Below the pieces are notes generated by a model, which saw only the letters and a program-made list of their open reading frames with translations, ran no database searches and was not told the DNA's origin. From contig CALOFP010000003.1 of assembly GCA_942492635.1 (NCBI GenBank), positions 62,001-126,000 of the forward strand: a stretch of DNA of 64,000 nucleotides, read 5' to 3'. The position numbers were made by a program, and so were the translations under genes. Positions 17,824 to 25,003 of this stretch are shown in pieces; the stretch's first letter is position 1; the number at the start of each line of letters is the position of its first letter. Source of the DNA: CALOFP01 sp942492635. Its GTDB lineage: Bacteria > UBP6 > UBA1177 > CALOFP01.

Positions 17824-18206
17824 TTTTCTCTCCCTTCCCTGTAAAGTTTCCAGTCACCTTCAACTATCCCGGGGCAATTTTCCCTGTCTTTTTCCGTACC
17901 GTAGTAGATGAATCCGCGGATGCCGGAATCACTCAAAGCTTCTGCTCTTTCGTAGAGGTTGTTTTCTCTACCTTCGACAAACCCCTCAAGTTCGTTGAGA
18001 ATTTCAAGCGTTTTATCATTGATTTCGTAAGTTTCGATAACAAGGGAGCAGTTCGGATTTTCTGTAGGAATCGCCATTGGAAAATTGCCGAGATCGATCA
18101 TTCGGAATCCCCGGATTCTGTCGACTCCGACAAACCTGGAATTTCTGAGGTATCCGTGGTTGCCGAACCCTTTTCTCAGCGTTCCGTAAACATGAACATT
18201 GAACAT
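17820..18206 (-). CDS. Gamma-glutamylcyclotransferase-like (AIG2/YtfP) protein
   Basis: The 128-residue protein opens with VHVYGTLRKGFGNHG, the substrate-binding YGTLRxG loop of the GGCT fold. A central acidic LNELEGFVEG supplies the likely catalytic Glu, and FIYYG lies later. Small bacterial members act on gamma-glutamyl amines or peptides, but substrates are mostly unknown. The ATG at 18206 is preferred because GGAGG lies five bases before it. It overlaps the nitroreductase gene by four bases. Confidence 0.85.
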   Translation of the reverse strand: MFNVHVYGTLRKGFGNHGYLRNSRFVGVDRIRGFRMIDLGNFPMAIPTENPNCSLVIETYEINDKTLEILNELEGFVEGRENNLYERAEALSDSGIRGFIYYGTEKDRENCPGIVEGDWKLYREGREK

Positions 18207-18378
18207 CAAGACCTCCGATTTTTGGGAATCTCTCAAAAACTACAACAGATATTCAGTAATAATGTATAGAAGTTTAAAAATTTTTCAACTATCTGAGAGA
18301 TATATCCCTAATTGTGGGCAGCAGAAGATAGATCATTCGGAGGGTTCTTGAAAAATTATCGGGACAGTAAGTTTCCTA

Positions 18379-19848
18379 TCAGAGAACAGCAAGTGAACAG
18401 CCGCTGCTCGATTTTTTTGAATCCTCTTCTTCGCTCTTTTCGTCAACAGAATCGGCATCGGGATTTTCTTCGGGTTCATCCATTATAATGTCGCGCGCCG
18501 TATCGATTCTCCGGAGTGATGGATCGCCGTACCAGTTGAACATCATCTTGTTTGCGTAAGTGAGTCCATCGATATGGCTTTTTCCGAATTCGGCCTTTGA
18601 ATAAAAGAGTCCCTCAGCAGGGTACCCGCCTTCGACGATGGCCTTTGATGTGAAAACACCCGCGGTGTCGGAACCGTAGGAATTTTTTTCCCATTCGCAA
18701 TCGTAACAATCCCACTTCGACACCATATCTGAAGGCGTTGATGCCTCGGTAGCCGCCATGGCTCCCACAATTCCGTTTTTCAGCAGCTCATGAGTTACGT
18801 TTCCCCTATCCTTTACGACTCCGGCAAGACAGTTGGGAGCAATCAGGAAAGCCGGTTTCGATCCGTCAAGTGAAGCAGCATCGGTCGAGCGGAAAAGCCA
18901 TTCCATCTTCATTTCGCTGCGCTCAGCCTTGTTGTCTCCGTTGCTGTCCTCCCTCCAGAACGATCTGGAAATGCCTTCGGGGAAGGTATGTCCGCCCCAG
19001 AAAATCACACCATATCCTTTCGACCATTCCTCAATCATGTTCTTACGGGTGAGTGGAAGATCGGAATGGTATTTCGATTTCTGGATACCCTCCTGTTCAT
19101 ACATCGTCGTGTAGGAAAAATCCTTGTTGTCCTTGAGAAAATTCTGGATAAACCACTCGCCGAGTCCGGCGCTGTCCCAGTCGTCATTGTTCCCGAGCTG
19201 ACCCCTGAAGAAATAGAAACCGGCGGGAAAGAGGAACTTGTTCCTGTATGCGATTTCATTTTCCCGACGGTTCATGAAATCGATTGTGTTGGCGAGAATC
19301 TTGTCAAGTTCATCGATTCTGTCACCGTAGACAGGAATACGACCTACGATCAGTTCGGCCTTGAAATCGATTCCACCGTCTCCGGAATCGATTTCCGTCT
19401 CACCGTATTTCCCGTTTCCGTTCAGATCCCAGTTGCCGGTGAGATCCGCATAGAAACTGTCCGTCTGAACAGGATCGTTGGCGGGGTATGGCGGTTGTCC
19501 GTCATCCGGATACATGTGAAGAGGCCACATCTCCATCATGGGAAGATCTCCCTTGTGTGCATCGGATTCGCCGATAAGAAGAAGGAAGCTGAATCCCTCA
19601 TGATTTTTCCTGAGCCACTTCCTCATGACGAGGGCCTTCTCCTGACCGACCTTGCCGGCACCTCCGAACGCCTTTTCCGTAACGAGACGGATTTTAAAAC
19701 CCCTTTTCTCCTTCTCCTTCACAAAATCGGGCAGCTGTTTCGATGCGGAAACAATCTTTTCCGTAGTCATGATCAACATCGATTTTTCCACCCCGAAGAG
19801 AGTGAGAAGCGGAATCAGAAGAGTAAAAACAAGCAGAAAACATTTCAT
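18379..19848 (-). CDS. Gingipain-like C25 peptidase with C-terminal GCSL tag (paralogue 1)
   Basis: From ATG 19848 (GGGAGG upstream) the protein has 489 residues. A signal peptide (about 1-20) leads directly to the caspase-like C25 domain without a long propeptide. Catalytic His287 is in FWGGHTF and Cys340 in LIAPNC. Calcium-loop-like segments DLNGNGKYGE and DSNGDNKAE are present. The domain ends at FNWYGDPSL. An acidic 30-residue linker and SSSGCSLAVL follow at the extreme C-terminus, with no transmembrane helix. By family it is a secreted cysteine peptidase. A conserved element lies 57 bases upstream. It may be regulated with the neighbouring paralogues by the AraC-type protein at 23417-24496. 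Confidence 0.88.
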   Translation of the reverse strand: MKCFLLVFTLLIPLLTLFGVEKSMLIMTTEKIVSASKQLPDFVKEKEKRGFKIRLVTEKAFGGAGKVGQEKALVMRKWLRKNHEGFSFLLLIGESDAHKGDLPMMEMWPLHMYPDDGQPPYPANDPVQTDSFYADLTGNWDLNGNGKYGETEIDSGDGGIDFKAELIVGRIPVYGDRIDELDKILANTIDFMNRRENEIAYRNKFLFPAGFYFFRGQLGNNDDWDSAGLGEWFIQNFLKDNKDFSYTTMYEQEGIQKSKYHSDLPLTRKNMIEEWSKGYGVIFWGGHTFPEGISRSFWREDSNGDNKAERSEMKMEWLFRSTDAASLDGSKPAFLIAPNCLAGVVKDRGNVTHELLKNGIVGAMAATEASTPSDMVSKWDCYDCEWEKNSYGSDTAGVFTSKAIVEGGYPAEGLFYSKAEFGKSHIDGLTYANKMMFNWYGDPSLRRIDTARDIIMDEPEENPDADSVDEKSEEEDSKKSSSGCSLAVL

Positions 19849-19905
19849 AAAAAACCTCCCAAAAGGCATTAATAACACCGCAAACTACCATCCGTGAATC
19901 ACCTC

Positions 19906-19930
19906 GTCGACGTAATGTGTGATTCAGAAC
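19906..19930 (-). promoter_or_regulatory. Conserved upstream element of C25 paralogue 1
   Basis: This 25-base block (plus-strand core GTCGACGTAATGTGTGATT) matches the block at 23359-23383 at 22 of 25 positions. It sits 57 bases from its start codon, against 56 there. Likely promoter or activator site. Confidence 0.55.
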
Positions 19931-19958
19931 CGCAGAAATAATCAAAAAATACAAACAT

Positions 19959-20040
19959 TTGCTTGGGGTCAGGACTTAATTTTAAATACTTTTCCAAAAA
20001 TCTGAATCAGAGTAGTTGTTTGGGGTCATAGCATCACTTT
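19959..20040. repeat. Two direct copies of a TTGGGGTCA repeat
   Basis: TTGCTTGGGGTCA (19959-19971) and TTGTTTGGGGTCA (20016-20028) are 57 bases apart, each followed within about 20 bases by AATACTTTT. GGGGTCAGGAC-type sequences are common termini of REP elements moved by Y1-type (TnpA-REP) transposases. No transposase is present here. Confidence 0.4.
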
Positions 20041-20267
20041 CAATACTTTTTAAGGAGGGTGATGGAAATCTGAAAGCTCTGAAAAATGGAATAGGAGAGC
20101 AGAAACAGTTGTGGAGTAGTGGAAGCCGTCGCTTAAGAAAATTGAACTAAATCGCACCGCGGCAGTTTTCTGAAATTGCATGTAATTTTATCAAAGTTAG
20201 CGGGATCTATCATAATCTTCAATAGCTTCACCCCGGCCGGGACTCCCGAAAATTCGGTGCCTGTTTT

Positions 20268-21758
20268 TCAGAATAGGGTAAGAGAGCAGCCTCCCCCGCT
20301 ATTTTCCCGAGATGATTCATCTTCCCCTGAATCGGTGTCGGGAGTTTCGTTTTCACACTCGATTATGTCATCGGAAGTCGCCGTAAGAGTAAGTGTCGGA
20401 TCGCCGTACCAGTTGAACATCAGCTTGTTGGCCAGGCAGATTCCCGCAACGTAGGGTCCTTCCTTCCCCATTTCTTTCAAAGCTTCCGGTTTACCGTACT
20501 CGCTTTTCGCCTTCAGGAGAGCTTCTGCAGGGTATCCTCCCTCCACTATGGCCATCGTCGTAACGATTCCCGCCAGATCGTCTCCGAAATTGATATTGTC
20601 TGGAAAGGGGTCCTCCACGTTCCAGACCCTTCTTACAGGAGTCGATGAAATTGTTGCCGACATTACCCCCACGGCTCCGTTTTTAAGAGTTTCGTGAGTA
20701 ATATTTCCGTGAACCTTGACGCTTCCGGCGTTGCAGTTGGGAGAAATGAGAAACGACGGTTTGGTTCCGTCAAGGGACCTGCTGTCCTCGGCAAAGAAGA
20801 GCGCCGCGGAAAACACCTCACTCTCATCTGCCAGTTCGTTACCGTCGGCATCCTTTCTCCATACCGATCTGGTGATGGAATCGTAGAAAGTGTGACCTGC
20901 CCAGAAGACGACTCCGTAACCCTTCGACCACTCTTCGATGAAATTGTCGCGGGTTAGAGGAATGTCCGATTCGAAAATAGAGGGACTGAATCCCTCCTGC
21001 TCGTACATCGTCGTGAATGAAAAATCACTCTTTTCCCTCAGATAGTTTTCTATAAACCACTCGCTTATTCCCGCACCGTCCACATCCTCCGCTGATCCGT
21101 ACTGACCCTTGAAAAAGTAGAAAGCCGAAGGGAAAAGCAGCCTGTGCCTGTATGCCGTTTCCTCCTTCGAGCGGTTCATGTACTCGATCGTTCTTGAAAG
21201 AATCCGGTCCAGCTCATCGGTGTCGTCGTTGTATACGGGAATGCGTCCGGTGATAAGCTCCACCTTAAAATCGGGTCCGCCCTCCTCGAAGTCGTACCCT
21301 GTTTCACCGTATTTCCCGTTTCCGTTGAGATCCCACTTGCCGGTCAGGTCCGCATAGAACATATCGGTAGGAACGGGCTCGTTGGTGGGATAGGGACCCT
21401 CCGATTCTTCAGGAAAGAGGTGAAGCGGCCACGTGTCTACCATTGGAATCTCACCTTTCACTGAATCGGAACCACCGATGAGAAGAAGGAATCTGTAGCC
21501 GAGGCCGTTCTCTTTGAGCCATTTCCTGATGATGAGAGCCTTCTCGATCCCGACCTTTCCCTCTCCTCCGAAATCATTTTCCGTAGCCACTCGTACGTCG
21601 AATCCCCGGATCTCCTTCTCCTTGACGAAGTTCTGAAGCTGTTTTGATGTCGAGTTGATTTTTTCCGTCGTCAGAATTAAAAGCGACTTCTCCGCGCCGG
21701 CTCCGAAAAGAAGATAAAAGGGAGCGAGGAATAGAATGATCGATAATATTTTTTTCAT
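20268..21758 (-). CDS. Gingipain-like C25 peptidase with C-terminal GCSL tag (paralogue 2)
   Basis: The 496-residue protein is laid out like paralogue 1: signal peptide ending about residue 20 (LLFGAGA), C25 domain with catalytic His289 in FWAGHTF and Cys342 in LISPNC, calcium-loop-like DLNGNGKYGE and DADGNELADE, and closing FNWYGDPTL. The tail is acidic and ends GGGCSLTLF. GGAGG precedes the ATG. It starts 56 bases after the stop of paralogue 3, so the two are probably one transcript. Both catalytic residues are intact, so activity is expected. Confidence 0.88.
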   Translation of the reverse strand: MKKILSIILFLAPFYLLFGAGAEKSLLILTTEKINSTSKQLQNFVKEKEIRGFDVRVATENDFGGEGKVGIEKALIIRKWLKENGLGYRFLLLIGGSDSVKGEIPMVDTWPLHLFPEESEGPYPTNEPVPTDMFYADLTGKWDLNGNGKYGETGYDFEEGGPDFKVELITGRIPVYNDDTDELDRILSRTIEYMNRSKEETAYRHRLLFPSAFYFFKGQYGSAEDVDGAGISEWFIENYLREKSDFSFTTMYEQEGFSPSIFESDIPLTRDNFIEEWSKGYGVVFWAGHTFYDSITRSVWRKDADGNELADESEVFSAALFFAEDSRSLDGTKPSFLISPNCNAGSVKVHGNITHETLKNGAVGVMSATISSTPVRRVWNVEDPFPDNINFGDDLAGIVTTMAIVEGGYPAEALLKAKSEYGKPEALKEMGKEGPYVAGICLANKLMFNWYGDPTLTLTATSDDIIECENETPDTDSGEDESSRENSGGGCSLTLF

Positions 21759-21814
21759 TGAAAACCTCCGGAAATTAAAAAATCAGGTTGATTATCGGTT
21801 TTGCCTCAAATCGT

Positions 21815-23302
21815 TTAATCGAGGATCGTAAGCGAACAGCCGCTGCCGGAGCTCTTTGAACTCTCCGGATTTTCAGGTTGATCGTTTTCGGTTTTTTCTG
21901 AAGCGGAATCGTTTTCGTCATCCGCTTTTTCCGGTGTATCTGCATCTTCATCGGAAACTGCGGTTCCTGAAGTTTTCAGTGTGAGCGACGGATCTCCCAG
22001 CCAGTTCATAACCATTTTGTTGGCGGCACTCATACCTTCATGTCCCTCATTCCCGTACTCCGATTTCGATAATGCCAGTGCCTCGGCCGGAGATTTGCCG
22101 TCCGTCAGAGCGGTTATCGCAACAGCGACGGCGGTATCGTTTCCGTAACTGTTTTTTTCCATGGTACATTTGCTGTGGTCTTTTATTCCCGCAGGGTAGT
22201 ACGGCATCGATGTCGAGCCGAGAATGCCGACCGCTCCGTTTTTGAGCAGTTCTGATCCGAAACTTCCGTAGTTGCGCACATCTCCAACCGCACCTCCAAG
22301 GGAAACGAGAAATGTGAGCTTTTTATCATCAAGACGCACTGTTTCGTTTGCCATCAAAAGAGGTTCGGGTTCGACCTCTCCCTCCTCCGCTTTGCCGTTT
22401 CCGTTGGAATCCTCCCTCCACATGAATCGGATTGCTCCTTTTTCAAAGGCGGTTCCGCTGAAAAAAACAACCCCGCAGCCGGACGACAATTCTCCGAGGA
22501 AATTTTCCCTGTTGAGAGGAAGATCCGACTGGAACCCGGATGTTAAGGCACCCTCCTGTTCGTACATTGTCTTGTATGAGAACTCGCTTTGGTTTTTGAG
22601 ATTGTTTTTGATAATGCATTCCGCCACACCGGTTTCTTCCCAGCTGCGTTCCCAGCCGTCCTGTCCTTCGAACACGTAGAATCCCGAAGCGAACAGGAGA
22701 TGTTTTCTGTACTCTATCCTGTTCTCCGGTTGATTCATGTAGTCGACGGTTTTTGAGAGTATCATGTCCAGATCGGCGATTTCGTCATCATAGACGGGGA
22801 TACGGCCCACAACCAGTTCCGCTTTAAAATCGATACCGCCTTCACCCGAATCCGGATTGGTTTCGCCGTACTTGCCGTTACCGTTGAGATCCCAGTTGCC
22901 GGTGAGATCGGAGTAGAGCATATCGGTAAGGATCGGTTTATTGACTCTTGAGTTTCCGTACATGTGCATGGGCCAGGTCGTGATCATCGGCACGTCCCCA
23001 TTTTCCGGATCGACGTTTCCCAAAAGCAGGAGGTATCTGTAGCCGTCATGGTTTTCCTGAAGCCATTTTCTGATGATGAGAGCCTTTTCGATACCTTTTT
23101 TTTCAGTACCTCCGTACTGTTTTTCCGTAACAACTCTGGTTTTGAATCCCCTCTTCTCCTTTTCCGATACGAAATTTTGAAGCCGGGTCGATTGGGAAAC
23201 AATCTTCTCCGTAGTCAGGATAATGATTGATTTGTTCTTCTCTTCCCCCCAAATTGAAAGAAGAGGAATTGTGCACAGGATAAGAATTAAAAAACTTTTC
23301 AT
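21815..23302 (-). CDS. C25-family pseudoprotease with C-terminal GCSL tag (paralogue 3)
   Basis: The 495-residue protein aligns along its length with paralogues 1 and 2: signal peptide, SDLTGNWDLNGNGKYGE, GRIPVYDDE, MYEQEG and NWLGDPSL. The catalytic His is replaced by Thr (T284 in FFSGTAF) and the catalytic Cys by Gly (G337 in LVSLGGAVG). The fold residues around them are kept and the frame is intact, so it is predicted to be an inactive but maintained relative. The tail has a 45-residue acidic linker and ends GSGCSLTILD. It lies between the AraC-type gene and paralogue 2. Possible roles are inhibitor, chaperone, substrate decoy or structural surface protein. Confidence 0.87.
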   Translation of the reverse strand: MKSFLILILCTIPLLSIWGEEKNKSIIILTTEKIVSQSTRLQNFVSEKEKRGFKTRVVTEKQYGGTEKKGIEKALIIRKWLQENHDGYRYLLLLGNVDPENGDVPMITTWPMHMYGNSRVNKPILTDMLYSDLTGNWDLNGNGKYGETNPDSGEGGIDFKAELVVGRIPVYDDEIADLDMILSKTVDYMNQPENRIEYRKHLLFASGFYVFEGQDGWERSWEETGVAECIIKNNLKNQSEFSYKTMYEQEGALTSGFQSDLPLNRENFLGELSSGCGVVFFSGTAFEKGAIRFMWREDSNGNGKAEEGEVEPEPLLMANETVRLDDKKLTFLVSLGGAVGDVRNYGSFGSELLKNGAVGILGSTSMPYYPAGIKDHSKCTMEKNSYGNDTAVAVAITALTDGKSPAEALALSKSEYGNEGHEGMSAANKMVMNWLGDPSLTLKTSGTAVSDEDADTPEKADDENDSASEKTENDQPENPESSKSSGSGCSLTILD

Positions 23303-23358
23303 AAAGCCTCCAAAAAAAGAGTTCGTAACGCCGAATATTACTTCTGTAGCGAGTCCGA

Positions 23359-23383
23359 GTCGACGTGATGTGTGATTTGGAAC
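23359..23383 (-). promoter_or_regulatory. Conserved upstream element of C25 paralogue 3
   Basis: The plus-strand core GTCGACGTGATGTGTGATT matches 19906-19930 (22 of 25 positions over the full block) and lies 56 bases from the ATG at 23302, between the AraC-type gene and paralogue 3. Confidence 0.55.
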
Positions 23384-23416
23384 TTTGTGAAAAATTAGAA
23401 AATTCGGTATGTTGTA

Positions 23417-24496
23417 CTATCGTACGTTCTGAGTCTTAAATTGAGACGGTGTCAAACCGGTTTTTGTCTTGAAAGCGGTGTTGAAAGCGGATTTGGAGCG
23501 GAATCCCGCACGTGTGGCTATCTCCAGAATTGTGCACTCCGCCATGGCGGGATCCTGGATCATTCTTTCCGCTTCACCGACTCTAAGGGAGTTGATGAAC
23601 CGGTTGAAGTTGCAACCCTCCTTCAGGTTGATCACCTGCGACAAGTGGTTCGGAAGAATTCCCAGGTGTTCCGAAAGAGACCTGAGTGAAACATCCGGAT
23701 TGAGATGGGGTGAGCACTCCTTGATGTGGGAATTGAGAGAGTTGTGAATATCCTCGATATCCTTCTCCTCAAGCGAGCTTGTAGCGTACTTGCGTTCCTC
23801 TTTCGTCTCCAGAAAGGAGGTTGTGAAGATGTGCCGGTATTTGAAAAAGAAGAACAGGACGATTGCTGGAAATACCAGATGGGGAAGGTGTCTGGATGTG
23901 AAGTAGAGGGGAAACTGTTCTCCAGTAAAGACTCGTATGAAAAACGCTGTGGAGGAAATCAATGTGAAGAGAGCAGCCGATCCGGAAATTATCAAGAGAT
24001 AGATTTTGTTAATCGAACTTTTTATTTTATCAAATTTTAGTCCCGTATGAAGAACAAGCCCTGCGTAAACCGAAGAATAGGCCAGCCTGATAGAAAGGTA
24101 GACAACTGCATGTGTACTCAAGGGCTTGTGAAGCATCTCCAACCGTTCCTTCGAATCCATCAGAAAGAGCGGGATGAAGGTGATTACATCGTAAAAAAAA
24201 GGAATAAAGTGAAGCGCATAGAGCGGCTTAAGTTTTTCGATCCGCCCCGACTGAAGAAGAAAGTGGAGGAACAGGAGCGGTGGCGAAAGGAAAATCAGGC
24301 AGGAGGTAACTCCCATGAACCTGGGATGACTCATGTAGAAACCGGTGTACTCTCCGACAAGCGAGAGAAGGTGAATTCCGGAAACCGAAAACAGGGCGGC
24401 CATGAGAATTGAATTGTGTCTCTGTTTTTTAATGAAGATGAACCTGACCGCAAATCCAAAAGTGAAAATTGAAAGAAAAAGAAAAAAAATAGGCAT
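23417..24496 (-). CDS. Membrane-bound AraC-family transcription regulator
   Basis: The 359-residue protein has about seven hydrophobic segments in its first 220 residues, then a cytoplasmic linker. It ends in an AraC-type double helix-turn-helix: SLRSLSEHLGILPNHLSQVIN and, in the second, ILEIATRAGFRSKSAFNTAFKTKTGLTPSQFK. Similar proteins with a multi-helix membrane sensor and AraC output are common in Bacteroidota and spirochaetes; the signal is unknown. No good ribosome site precedes the ATG. It lies 114 bases upstream of paralogue 3 on the same strand, which makes it the best candidate regulator of the C25 cluster. Confidence 0.85.
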   Translation of the reverse strand: MPIFFLFLSIFTFGFAVRFIFIKKQRHNSILMAALFSVSGIHLLSLVGEYTGFYMSHPRFMGVTSCLIFLSPPLLFLHFLLQSGRIEKLKPLYALHFIPFFYDVITFIPLFLMDSKERLEMLHKPLSTHAVVYLSIRLAYSSVYAGLVLHTGLKFDKIKSSINKIYLLIISGSAALFTLISSTAFFIRVFTGEQFPLYFTSRHLPHLVFPAIVLFFFFKYRHIFTTSFLETKEERKYATSSLEEKDIEDIHNSLNSHIKECSPHLNPDVSLRSLSEHLGILPNHLSQVINLKEGCNFNRFINSLRVGEAERMIQDPAMAECTILEIATRAGFRSKSAFNTAFKTKTGLTPSQFKTQNVR

Positions 24497-24667
24497 ATTA
24501 ATTTACAGATCCAAAGTTAGTCACGGCCTAATATTATTCAGAAGGGCCGTGCAAGTCAATTTTGGAGTAGGAACCCTCCTGCCACCTTGTGTGCCGGTAT
24601 CTGAATCCAAATGATACCGTAAATCCCAATTATCTGAACACGATTTTTATAAATGTAAAAAATACAG

Positions 24668-24832
24668 TTCCGTTATCGATCCGACTCACAAAAAATTTAA
24701 TGGTCAATTTAGCCACTGGGATAATGAAAATTATTTGTAATTCTGTGAGCCTGACTGCCGCAAAAGTTTTAATAAGATCAATCGGATCTGGAAAGCTGTT
24801 ATTTCGGTCTCGATATTTATAATTTTGTGAAT
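24668..24832. repeat. Diverged dispersed intergenic repeat, copy B
   Basis: Same ordered blocks as 17003-17161: TTCCGTT, AAAAAAT, ATGGTCAATTTAGCCACTGG, TGCCGCAAAA and TCTCGATATTT. Confidence 0.45.
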
Positions 24833-24917
24833 CCACCGGCTGGAACTGTCTGATTATTTGTTTTCCGGGGATTTCAGGGAATATTTGTATCGTTGTGCAC
24901 TTAGAATAATAAACCAG

Positions 24918-24947
24918 GCCCCTCTAAAAATAAGAGGGGCGTTTTTC
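24918..24947. terminator. Hairpin terminator downstream of the flippase gene
   Basis: An 8-bp perfect stem GCCCCTCT/AGAGGGGC surrounds a seven-base A/T loop. The T-run (GTTTTTC) is best on the plus strand; on the minus strand, where the flippase gene ends 57 bases upstream, the tail is only moderately T-rich. It may work in both directions. Confidence 0.6.
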
Positions 24948-25003
24948 AGAAACAGCTGGTAATTCGGATAGGTAAAGCACCATTACGGTGTGGGAACTGC
25001 TTT

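Larger units (their letters stand above)
19849..20267. other. Intergenic region between C25 paralogues 1 and 2
   Basis: These 419 bases hold the upstream element of paralogue 1 and two copies of a TTGGGGTCA-type repeat (listed separately). No gene or clear terminator is visible. Confidence 0.5.
24497..25003. other. Intergenic region between regulator and flippase genes
   Basis: These 507 bases hold a diverged repeat (24668-24832) and a hairpin terminator (24918-24947). No gene is visible. Confidence 0.5.

Noticed and set aside
18988..19872. 294-residue open frame on the plus strand opposite C25 paralogue 1
   Set aside because: The minus-strand C25 protein is clearly real, with signal peptide and catalytic motifs; the opposite frame has no recognisable domain or ribosome site.
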